Source of the DNA: JBBDNC01 sp040877875 | GTDB lineage: Bacteria; Bacteroidota; Rhodothermia; Balneolales; Balneolaceae | Assembly (NCBI GenBank): GCA_040877875.1 | Contig: JBBDNC010000028.1 | Location: 1-36,735, forward strand | Direction of reading: 5' to 3' | Length of the DNA stretch: 36,735 nucleotides | In this document: positions 27,254 through 35,003 of the stretch, one piece after another | Numbering within the stretch: the stretch's first letter is position 1 | Layout: each line of letters begins with the position of its first letter | Notes under the pieces: model-generated | Database searches by the model: none | Told to the model about the DNA's origin: nothing | The model's input: the letters and a program-made list of their open reading frames with translations, nothing else | Translations under genes and position numbers: made by a program

Positions 27254-27874
27254 ATGTCTAAATCTTTACAATCATTTGCCTGGATTGCATTCGTAGTCGT
27301 TGTCATAGGCGCCCTGGTTTACGGGCTTACCAAGAACGACTCATCCCAATCCCCGTCGGAAACGGCGGCCACTGAGCGGCAATCCGCCCCGCAACAAGTA
27401 TCCATCCTGAAATACAGTGATTATCAATGTCCTGCCTGCAAGGCCTATATTCCGCTGCAGGAGCAACTGAAGCAGGAGTTCGGTGAGATGGTTTCCATCG
27501 AGTACCGCTATTTCCCCCTGAACGGGCATCAATATGCTCATCTGGCAGCCCAGGCTGTAGAAGCAGCCCGCCTGCAGGGAAGCTATGAGGAGATGCATGA
27601 CAAGGTTTTTGAGGGACAGGAAGTTTGGTCAAACGGCAACGCCGAAGAAATTTTTACCGGGTATGCGGAGGAGATCGGACTGGATATGGAGCAGTATGAG
27701 GAAGATCTCCACTCGGACGAGGTTCTCGAAACCGTAAGACTGCAGAAAGCCGAGGGAGAACGGCGGATGGTTCGGGCTACCCCGACGTTTTTTATCAACG
27801 GACAGAAACTGCAGCAAAACCCGCAGAATTACCAACAATTCCGCTCGATCGTAGAGATGTATATGTACCAATAG
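27254..27874 (+). CDS. Membrane-anchored DsbA-like thioredoxin-fold protein
   Basis: A 206-residue protein with one N-terminal transmembrane segment (about 9-25), a low-complexity linker (Ser/Ala/Gln) and a periplasmic DsbA/thioredoxin-4-type domain. The redox motif is Cys59-Pro-Ala-Cys62 and the cis-proline loop is ATPTFFING near the C-terminus. It should form or exchange disulfide bonds in exported proteins. It ends 3 bases before the gamma-carbonic anhydrase gene, so the two are co-transcribed. No DsbB or VKOR partner is seen in the window. Confidence 0.92.
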   Translation: MSKSLQSFAWIAFVVVVIGALVYGLTKNDSSQSPSETAATERQSAPQQVSILKYSDYQCPACKAYIPLQEQLKQEFGEMVSIEYRYFPLNGHQYAHLAAQAVEAARLQGSYEEMHDKVFEGQEVWSNGNAEEIFTGYAEEIGLDMEQYEEDLHSDEVLETVRLQKAEGERRMVRATPTFFINGQKLQQNPQNYQQFRSIVEMYMYQ

Positions 27875-27877
27875 TCC

Positions 27878-28417
27878 ATGATCTATGAATTTCTGAATAA
27901 CTCGCCCAGCTTCGATGACTCTGTCTTTATCGCCCCGAGTGCGGATATTATCGGGGAGGTAACCATCGGCCCGGAAAGCAGTATCTGGTTTAATGCAACG
28001 GTCAGGGGAGATGTGAACCGGATCAAAATCGGTTCACGAAGCAATGTGCAGGACAATACCTGTATTCACGTAACCCGTCAAACGGGTCCGACAATTGTCG
28101 GAAGCAACGTCACGATCGGCCATAACGCGATGATTCACGGCTGTACGATCCATGACCGGGTGCTGATCGGGATTCATGCCACGATTTTGGATAAGGTGAT
28201 TATTCACCCTGACGTGATGGTGGCCGCCGGAAGTCTCGTGCCTCCGGGGAAAGAACTTGAATCGGGTTTTTTGTATATGGGAAGTCCGGTCAAACAGCTC
28301 AGAAAGCTCACGGATAAGGAAGTTGAATCGATTCAGAAACATGCAGACAACTATGTTAAATATTCCCGGGCTTATCAGCAGAAAGATACTTACGAGAAAA
28401 ATCCATTTTATGATTGA
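27878..28417 (+). CDS. Gamma-carbonic anhydrase family protein (left-handed beta-helix)
   Basis: A 179-residue hexapeptide-repeat protein. The three zinc histidines expected of the family are present: His64 in CIHVT, His82 in GHN and His87 in MIHGC. Residues IWFNATVRGDVNRIKIGSRS form part of the beta-helix, and the C-terminal KLTDKEVESIQKHADNYVKYSR helix is typical of YrdA/PaaY-like members. Some such proteins hydrate CO2, many show no clear activity. It starts 3 bases after the DsbA-like gene. Confidence 0.93.
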   Translation: MIYEFLNNSPSFDDSVFIAPSADIIGEVTIGPESSIWFNATVRGDVNRIKIGSRSNVQDNTCIHVTRQTGPTIVGSNVTIGHNAMIHGCTIHDRVLIGIHATILDKVIIHPDVMVAAGSLVPPGKELESGFLYMGSPVKQLRKLTDKEVESIQKHADNYVKYSRAYQQKDTYEKNPFYD

Positions 28418-28562
28418 TCCAGGGCTGGACAAAGCCCTCTGTCCCGTCTCCGCTTCCCAACCCCTTTCCGCCCCGTGCAATTTTAACTGCCTGTTTTGGC
28501 TGACAGGTTATAAACTGCCGGCCGGCGGACTCATTCCCTAAGATCCTGTAAAACCCAATCAT

Positions 28563-29702
28563 TTGTCCGGTATCTACCTTCATATTCCTTTCTGTAAACA
28601 GGCCTGTTCCTATTGTGATTTTTACTTTATCACGAGGAACGGTTTGAGGGAAGAGTTCGTGGACCGCCTTTGTGAGGAGATCGATTCTTATCGGGAAACG
28701 GAGTTTGCGGATGAGACGGTCGAGACGATTTATATCGGCGGAGGCACCCCCTCGCTTTTAAAGTCTGCCGAAGTGGAAAGAGTGTTTGGTCATCTGCACG
28801 AGGTTTTCGACCTTGAACCGGAAGAGGTCACAATGGAACTGAACCCGGACGATGTGACGCCTTCATACCTGAGGGAGCTGCGGTCGATGGGAATCAACCG
28901 GGCCAGTATGGGGGTTCAGTCGTTCGATCCGGAACGGCTGAAATTTATGAATCGCGCCCACACGCCTGACGAGGCAGAGGCGGCCCTGTCCATCCTCCGG
29001 GAAACCGGCTTCAAAACGTTTACCGCCGATTTGATTTATGCCTGTCCGGGCCAGACACTTCAGGGCCTGGAGAAAGATCTGGATATTCTACTCAAGTATG
29101 ACCCGCCTCATGTATCGGCATATTCCCTCACGATCGAGCCGGGCACACGCCTGGGGAAACAGGCTGAGCTCGGGCGGCTTGATCTCGTGGAGGATGATGT
29201 GGAGGCCGAACATTTCGACCTGCTGGCCCACAGGCTGGGGGAGGCGGGAATCCTGCGCTATGAAATCAGCAACTACAGCAAGCCGGGTTTTGAGGCCGTC
29301 CATAATACCCGTTATTGGCGTCACACCAATTACCTGGGCCTGGGTCCGTCCGCCCACAGCTTCTGGCGGGATGGAAGGCAGGGAAGGCGCTGGAAGGTGG
29401 TCTCCGATATCCGGCAATATATGACCCGCCCGTTTGAGGAAGTGCAGGTGGAACATGAGCCCTTGACTCTGCACACCCTGGCTGAGGAACGGCTGATGCT
29501 GGGCTTGAGAACCCGATGGGGAGTTGCCCTCGGGGAGCTAATGGATCGCTATGAGTATTCCCTGACGGATCAACAGGTTGAGTGGCTGCATGAGAAACAG
29601 AAGGAGAACTTGCTGGAATTAAAAGGCGGAGAAATCCGGTTTAGAGAGGCCGGCTTGAAGATTGCCGACCACCTGGTTGTGGAGCTTCTGACAAGACGGT
29701 AA
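28563..29702 (+). CDS. hemW: Radical SAM heme chaperone HemW
   Basis: A 379-residue HemW (formerly called an oxygen-independent coproporphyrinogen oxidase homologue), which binds heme and inserts it into target proteins. The radical-SAM motif Cys11-x3-Cys15-x2-Cys18 follows IYLHIPF, and then come YIGGGTPSLL, the ELNPDD and MGVQSFDPERLKFMNRAH motifs and a HemN C-terminal domain. HemW-type proteins lack the extended N-terminus of true HemN. The start is a TTG at 28563, because an in-frame stop lies at 28539 and no ATG intervenes. It is third in the group after the DsbA-like and carbonic anhydrase genes, with a 145-base spacer. Confidence 0.94.
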   Translation: MSGIYLHIPFCKQACSYCDFYFITRNGLREEFVDRLCEEIDSYRETEFADETVETIYIGGGTPSLLKSAEVERVFGHLHEVFDLEPEEVTMELNPDDVTPSYLRELRSMGINRASMGVQSFDPERLKFMNRAHTPDEAEAALSILRETGFKTFTADLIYACPGQTLQGLEKDLDILLKYDPPHVSAYSLTIEPGTRLGKQAELGRLDLVEDDVEAEHFDLLAHRLGEAGILRYEISNYSKPGFEAVHNTRYWRHTNYLGLGPSAHSFWRDGRQGRRWKVVSDIRQYMTRPFEEVQVEHEPLTLHTLAEERLMLGLRTRWGVALGELMDRYEYSLTDQQVEWLHEKQKENLLELKGGEIRFREAGLKIADHLVVELLTRR

Positions 29703-29755
29703 CAGTGTGCCAGGGGTACAGTGGAACAGTGTGTCAGTGAACAGTGTGCCAGGGG
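29701..29755. repeat. Three short direct repeats downstream of hemW
   Basis: AACAGTGTGCCAGGGG occurs at 29701-29716 and 29740-29755, with a partial copy AACAGTGTGTCAG at 29725-29737. The first copy overlaps the hemW stop codon. The segment lies between convergent genes and is probably non-coding. Confidence 0.7.
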
Positions 29756-29830
29756 CGGGTTGCGACCAACTCTCTACGATTAACCGGCTGGTTTTAAGAG
29801 ATCAAGTCAGGGTCAAGTTTGCGGGGATTG

Positions 29831-31615
29831 TTATTTGACGAGGACCATTTTTCGGGAGTGGATTTCATCATCGGTGATCAGCCGGTAGAGGTAGACCCCG
29901 GAAGCAAGCTCGCGCCCGTCAAATTCGAAGTTGTAAAACCCCGGCGGGTAGTTGCGGTCGGCCAGGGTGCGGACTTTGCGGCCGAGCGTATCGTAGACTT
30001 CCAGGCGTACGTGGGTCGGCCGGTCAATCCCGATTTCGAACCGCGTAACAGGATGGAAGGGGTTCGGATAATTGTCTGACAGCGTAATTTGTTGCGGAAT
30101 CGCTTTATCAAGGGTGAGCTGATACCCTATGGTTTCCGTTTCGCTGTAATTGACAATGGCAATTCTCATCTCCCGAATCTCCCGCCAGTTCCAGGACGTT
30201 TGAAGTTCTATTTCGGGGGATATGGAACTGCCGGTGATCCATTTCATATCGGTTCGCCCGTCCGTGAATGTTACGACCAGTCCAAGCCCGACGTCGGGCC
30301 GCTCGTGCTTCAGGAGAACTTTGACTTGTCCGGTGATTTCCCCCAAAGGCCGGGCACGGTGAAAATTGGCCGCCAGGGGAGAAAGGCTCTTGCCTCCCAG
30401 GCTGTCGGGAACCTGCCGGAAGTCCTGATCGAATACGGGAGAGGGGTAATTCTCCCTTTCACTGAACCCGAAGGATTGAGTATACGAATCGGGACCGGAT
30501 CCCAGGTGCCAGATCAGATTTCGGGTATGATGGCTGGCGAATGTCTCCCCCCGCTGATTGAGGCTTTGGCGGACGGCGTCGAGAAACGGCTTGTTTGCTT
30601 CGAGTTTGAATTGATCCCAAACGTCCACCCAATAGTCCATGCCAAAGGTCTCTGCAAAATAAAGCATCCAGGTTGCATGGTCGTAAGCTTTCGGGACCGG
30701 TTCGGAAGGAGAGCCGAATATCGAGTTGACAGCCGGTTCGGATGAATCGGGTCCGTCGGATTTAATGTAGTTGTAATAGTCGTTTATATTGTCAAAGACG
30801 ATTTCTTCCATCATGACGGCATCCATTTCTACCCAGGCCGAGCAGCCGGATTCGCGGTTCTCCTCCTCCGAACTGCAATTCCACTTGTTCGTTGCATATT
30901 GGGTGGCATGTTTGAGTTCGTGAGCTACGGTCACATAAAGAGCACCGGTCCGGGGATCCTCGGGATGATGATTGGGTGGAAATCCTTCAAAATTGTTGTG
31001 AACCAAAAAATAGGTTGTGGACCCGGCCGGACACGCCGCGCCGTAGAAATCCAGATCTTTGAAATAGATGTTATAGGGTTGTACGGAACGGGTGAGAACC
31101 GGGTCTTCGAAACCGAGCGACCCGACCTGGTGATTCCAGGAGGAGTCTGCGGCAAAGGCGGCTCGCTCCACATACTCTTTCGACGGCACTGCGTGGGGAC
31201 CTTCCAGATCATAGTGGAAGGTAAACCTTCCCGATTCGGTCGTAAACCTGTGTTCGGTGTTCGGCCGGCTGCAAGTGTCCTGGAGATAATATCCGATCTC
31301 TTCCCGGGCGGAAAGGCTTAACTGCTCGCGGACCCTTTCAAATTCGATGATCAAGGGAGTGAGGCAGCGAATCTGCAGGTCCAAAGGTACCGGGTGGAAA
31401 CGATCCATGGCTTTATCGGGATCCAAGGCCACATAAAATTTCTGTAGAATATTCTGCTCGAGAGTCAGCTCTCCTTTCCGGTAGGCCCGGTCGATTTGTT
31501 GGAAAACCGGCTCGGTTGCCACGGTGTGACCGGATTCCGGAACCTGTGCCCGGGGAACTTCCGGAAGAACAGCCAGGAATGAAAGCAGAAGGATATGAAG
31601 GAGGAGGTTACGCAA
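29831..31615 (-). CDS. Secreted metalloprotease-like protein with T9SS type A sorting domain
   Basis: Exported protein of 594 residues from a TTG at 31615, which places a clean signal peptide (LLLHILLLSFLAVL...PRAQ) at the N-terminus; a longer frame from TTG 31714 is possible but adds an unlikely leader. The zinc-type motif HELKH is at residues 232-236 and a downstream WVEMDAVMMEE offers a third ligand (Glu263), so it may be a gluzincin-like peptidase. The C-terminal 80 or so residues form a T9SS type A sorting domain: NYPNPFHPVTRF, VRLEVYDTLGRKVRTL, ASGVYLYRL and a final basic KMVLVK. It should be exported by the T9SS and attached to, or released from, the cell surface. The substrate is unknown. 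Confidence 0.87.
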   Translation of the reverse strand: MRNLLLHILLLSFLAVLPEVPRAQVPESGHTVATEPVFQQIDRAYRKGELTLEQNILQKFYVALDPDKAMDRFHPVPLDLQIRCLTPLIIEFERVREQLSLSAREEIGYYLQDTCSRPNTEHRFTTESGRFTFHYDLEGPHAVPSKEYVERAAFAADSSWNHQVGSLGFEDPVLTRSVQPYNIYFKDLDFYGAACPAGSTTYFLVHNNFEGFPPNHHPEDPRTGALYVTVAHELKHATQYATNKWNCSSEEENRESGCSAWVEMDAVMMEEIVFDNINDYYNYIKSDGPDSSEPAVNSIFGSPSEPVPKAYDHATWMLYFAETFGMDYWVDVWDQFKLEANKPFLDAVRQSLNQRGETFASHHTRNLIWHLGSGPDSYTQSFGFSERENYPSPVFDQDFRQVPDSLGGKSLSPLAANFHRARPLGEITGQVKVLLKHERPDVGLGLVVTFTDGRTDMKWITGSSISPEIELQTSWNWREIREMRIAIVNYSETETIGYQLTLDKAIPQQITLSDNYPNPFHPVTRFEIGIDRPTHVRLEVYDTLGRKVRTLADRNYPPGFYNFEFDGRELASGVYLYRLITDDEIHSRKMVLVK

Positions 31616-31834
31616 GGAAAGTTGTGGATTCGGGGTTGGCCGGTTCGTATTGAAGTTGTATATCTGTATGCAGTTTTGAGTAAATAACCATAAATTCAGG
31701 ATTGTGTTGTTCAAAGTTATTCAACAGACCGGAAGTCCGCCTGGAATACGGTTCAAAGCACAGGAAAATAGAATATTTTTTTAATGGATTCTGAAATCCA
31801 TCAACCTGAATCAAAAGATTGATCGTTATCTGTG

Positions 31835-32791
31835 ATGTACGAAGTCATCCTGTATTACAATTTTACGAAAATTAAAGATCCGGAAGAATTTTGCCGGGAG
31901 CACAAAAGAACTATGGAAAAACTCGGGGTAAAAGGCCGGGTCTATATCAGTGAGGAAGGAATTAACGGGACCCTGGGAGGCACACCGGAACAGGTGAGCC
32001 GGTATAAAACCTGGCTGCGAAGTATTGAAGGATTTGAAAATACCGGCTTCAAAACGGATCAGAACGAATCGCTTCCTTTTTCAAAGCTGATATGTAAGGT
32101 ACGGGACGAAATCGTCTCTATTCATGTAGACGGACTGGACCCCGAAGAAGGAGGGCGTTACCTGGAACCTTCCGAATGGCGTAAAATGATGGAATCGGAA
32201 CGGGATTTTGTGATGATTGATGTGCGCAATGACTATGAGTCGCGGATCGGCCATTTTGAAGGAGCCATTACCCCGAAGGTGGACAAATTTTACGAGTTTC
32301 CCGACTGGCTGGACCGCGTGGAAATTCCAAAGGATAAAAAGATCCTCATGTACTGTACGGGAGGGATCCGATGCGAAAAATTTTCGGTCCTTATGAAACA
32401 GAAGGGATGGAAAGATGTAAACCAGCTCCACGGGGGAATCCTGCGGTATGCCAGGGAAGAAGGAGGCAAGCATTACAAGGGAAAATGTTTTGTTTTTGAC
32501 GACCGCCTGGTGGTACCGGTGAACAAGGAGAGCCTGGAGCCGATCGCCCGGTGTGATATCACCGGCAAACCGGCCGACAGCTATATCAACTGCGCCAATA
32601 TGGAGTGCAATAAACTGTTTGTCTGCTCAGAGGAGGGTGCTCAAATCATGGAGGGATGCTGCAGCGAGGAGTGCCGGCAAAGTGAATTCAAACGGCCGTT
32701 TGATCCGGAGAACGCTTTTAAGCCTTTTCGAAAGTGGTATAACTATTTCGGGGAACAGTTTAAGGAGCGGAACTTGCAGGAAGAAGGCTAA
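31835..32791 (+). CDS. trhO: tRNA uridine(34) hydroxylase TrhO (rhodanese-related)
   Basis: A 318-residue TrhO/YceA homologue that hydroxylates U34 of certain tRNAs, a step toward 5-methoxyuridine derivatives. The N-terminal region carries GRVYISEEGINGTLGG, the rhodanese domain has the DVRNDYES loop and the catalytic Cys174 in YCTGGIRCEKFS, and the C-terminus is rich in cysteines (CANMECNKLFVCSEE, CCSEECR) as in many family members. ATG 31835 is preferred over a GTG one codon earlier. It diverges from the T9SS cargo gene and converges on the hydrolase gene 32 bases downstream. Confidence 0.95.
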   Translation: MYEVILYYNFTKIKDPEEFCREHKRTMEKLGVKGRVYISEEGINGTLGGTPEQVSRYKTWLRSIEGFENTGFKTDQNESLPFSKLICKVRDEIVSIHVDGLDPEEGGRYLEPSEWRKMMESERDFVMIDVRNDYESRIGHFEGAITPKVDKFYEFPDWLDRVEIPKDKKILMYCTGGIRCEKFSVLMKQKGWKDVNQLHGGILRYAREEGGKHYKGKCFVFDDRLVVPVNKESLEPIARCDITGKPADSYINCANMECNKLFVCSEEGAQIMEGCCSEECRQSEFKRPFDPENAFKPFRKWYNYFGEQFKERNLQEEG

Positions 32792-32823
32792 AAGCTCCTG
32801 TCCTGCAACCTGCATTCCGCATT

Positions 32824-33618
32824 TTAATTTTCGAAATAAGCTCGTGCGATGGCTGTAAACCGATTCGGTTTGTCCAGAAAGGCGTAATGGCCGGCCTTTT
32901 CAATGACGACTAGTGCGCCGTTCGTTAGACCGTTTTCCATCCGCTCGGCCTGATAAAGAGGGGTGGACGCGTCGTCCCTTCCCCAAAGCAGAAGGATATC
33001 GTGATGGATCGTATCCAGTATGGAGTCAAGATGTTCGGTAACGGTGAGGACAAAGGTTTCCCTCATGACCCCGGATAATTCACGATAGTCTGATGAACCG
33101 AGCATTTTCCACAGAGGCGTTGCCCGAAGCCATTCGAGCGGCTTCGCCCGCAAAGGTGCAGGAAGAAGGTAAAAGGGTGCTTTTAGAATCTTGGCCAGGG
33201 TTTTTTTGAAATAAAACGAAGCACTTCTTTTGGGTTTCATGCCGGCGCCGCCGGTGATTAAAACCTTCCCGATTTTTTCCGAGATACCGGGCCGGGACAA
33301 CAGTTTCAGGGTGATGCGTCCGCCGAACGAGTGTGCCAGCAGATCGACTTCAGGGGAATTGAGCGACCGAATAAACTCTTCGACGAGATCCGCATAGCGG
33401 TCGATGTTCCACGGTTCGGACGGGGCAGGTGAATCGCCGAATCCCGGCAAATCAGGAATATAGCAGGTCCGCAGATTGGCTAATGACCCGGCCAGGGGGA
33501 TCATGACCCTTGAATTCGTTCCCCAACCGTGGAGAATGACAAGGGGCTTTCCCCGTCCGGTTACTTTATAACTAACCGGAGCTCCCCGATAGGTAAACTG
33601 TTCTGTTATTGGATCCAT
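32824..33618 (-). CDS. Alpha/beta hydrolase
   Basis: A 264-residue alpha/beta-hydrolase-fold protein. HGWGTNS supplies the oxyanion-hole region, Ser97 in AHSFGG is the nucleophile, the acid lies in WGRDDAST (Asp215 or Asp216), and His244 in KAGHYAFLD is the general base. The lid region (about 125-180) is basic and hydrophobic. Likely an esterase or C-C hydrolase; the substrate is not evident. No signal peptide. Start ATG 33618 directly precedes the fold. It diverges from the comEA-like gene with 258 bases between them. Confidence 0.9.
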   Translation of the reverse strand: MDPITEQFTYRGAPVSYKVTGRGKPLVILHGWGTNSRVMIPLAGSLANLRTCYIPDLPGFGDSPAPSEPWNIDRYADLVEEFIRSLNSPEVDLLAHSFGGRITLKLLSRPGISEKIGKVLITGGAGMKPKRSASFYFKKTLAKILKAPFYLLPAPLRAKPLEWLRATPLWKMLGSSDYRELSGVMRETFVLTVTEHLDSILDTIHHDILLLWGRDDASTPLYQAERMENGLTNGALVVIEKAGHYAFLDKPNRFTAIARAYFEN

Positions 33619-33876
33619 ATGCTAAAAATACTGAAAATTTTGCTGTAAGGTTCCCGGCCGGTTGCGCTCATACAAATGGGGAGGCCGTGTTTCATAAATG
33701 ATCGACCCGCTTCGGTTCGGATAGAGGGATTCGGGGCTTTACCGCAGGAAGGGATCGGCCCGGCAATCTAAATACGTGCGGACGGATTGAACCGGGTTCG
33801 GGCTGGAGGAGTGGGCCCCTATTCTGAAGGGGAAGGGGCTGAATTTTCTCCTCTCCGGTTTTAAAAAAAGAGACAG

Positions 33877-34410
33877 ATGAGAAGAAAAATTTATTTTTTT
33901 CTTGAACGGTTACAGATCAGTCAGCGGGAGCGGATAGCGGTGGGGGTGTTGGCTGTGTGCGTGATCGGGGCAAGTACGGCAAATCTGCTGATTGAGCAAC
34001 GTCCGGCGATAGATCCGGAACACTATGCCGAGCTGGACCAAATATTCAAAGAGCGAAGCAGAAGGCTTGAAGAGGAGAATCATGAGATCCTGGCAAGATA
34101 TGAAGGCCGGTATTACGAGAATCATCCCCTGCAAGGTTTGACTCGGGAAACAGACACCCTTGTGGATCCTGGGTTGGCCGGTTCGGTCCGGGCAGATCGA
34201 CAAGGGGTTGATGGCGATGCAATCAATCTCAACACGGCCGGCCGGGAGGTGCTTCAGCAACTACCGGGAATCGGTCCTGCCTATTCACAGAGGATCCTTG
34301 ACTGGCGTAAAATACATGGAAAATTTACCTCGGTCGAACAGCTATTGGAAATACGGGGGATCGGGGAAAAGCGTCTGGAGGCGATCCGGCCTCTTGTCAC
34401 ACTCGAATAG
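33877..34410 (+). CDS. ComEA-like helix-hairpin-helix DNA-binding protein
   Basis: A 177-residue protein with an N-terminal membrane anchor (about 20-37), a charged coiled segment (about 50-80) and a C-terminal pair of helix-hairpin-helix motifs: INLNTAGREVLQQLPGIGPAYSQRI (117-140, shown as the motif core) and LLEIRGIGEKRLEAI (157-170). The architecture matches ComEA, which binds incoming DNA outside the inner membrane during natural transformation. No other com genes are in the window, so competence itself is inferred only from the family. Confidence 0.88.
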   Translation: MRRKIYFFLERLQISQRERIAVGVLAVCVIGASTANLLIEQRPAIDPEHYAELDQIFKERSRRLEEENHEILARYEGRYYENHPLQGLTRETDTLVDPGLAGSVRADRQGVDGDAINLNTAGREVLQQLPGIGPAYSQRILDWRKIHGKFTSVEQLLEIRGIGEKRLEAIRPLVTLE

Positions 34411-35003
34411 GTTTCCGTGTGTTGCTCATTATTCAGCTTCCCTTGCAACCTAACGGATTCTAACCCGGATATCTCACAAATATTTTGTTGAATATATTTA
34501 TGGGATATCCGGGCTAATGTACTTCTACGTGGGTCAAAACAGTTTAGAAACCGGGAGTTCATCCATAACGGGAGAATTACAGGAGGCCCGGCGTCGGACA
34601 GGTCCGGTGTGGAAAAAAGGCGAGGGACATATTGAGCACTTTGTTTCGTTAACCAATACTCGTGCATGTTCGATTCATGAAAATATGAGTGTCATGTCAA
34701 CCATACTCTTATAGGGCTCCGCCGGCGGACACTTTTGCCTTCTGGCTTTTTATCAAACGGACCTGTTGTCTGAGTCCACCCTAACTTTTATATGAGTGTC
34801 CCGATTAATCCTGAAATAGTTTTAAATTGTACGTTATCTTGTTCCATACGAAAACCCGCAAAAGCAAGCGAAGGATTAAAATACCGGATGACTCCAAAAG
34901 AGACTTTTTAACAAGGTTTTGTATTTATCGACAACCTGATTCAGGAGAGTCGCAGAAGCAAGGCCTTAATCCATTATATTTCATTTTTTAATTTTCATAC
35001 CTC
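34411..35003. other. 593-bp non-coding region before porX
   Basis: No credible gene. It contains a long imperfect palindrome (34464-34513, separate entry) and a perfect TCCGCCGGCGGA palindrome at 34719-34730. Short open frames here have no recognisable features. The porX promoter should lie in the right-hand part. Confidence 0.65.
34464..34513. repeat. Long palindrome with 10-bp perfect outer arms
   Basis: CCCGGATATC (34464-34473) and GATATCCGGG (34504-34513) are perfect inverted copies, and pairing continues inward with few mismatches through AAATAT on each side, giving arms of about 20 bases around an AT-rich centre. It begins 53 bases after the comEA-like stop. It could be a transcript hairpin, a protein site, or a solo element of a dispersed repeat family; the lack of a T-run argues against a simple intrinsic terminator. 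Confidence 0.6.

Noticed and set aside
29778..29800. AACCGGCTGGTTTT as a bidirectional terminator between hemW and the T9SS cargo gene
   Set aside because: The stem is only four to five base pairs, too weak to call.
34517..34714. 65-codon plus-strand frame after the comEA-like gene
   Set aside because: No homology that I recognise, no ribosome-binding site, and composition typical of non-coding DNA.
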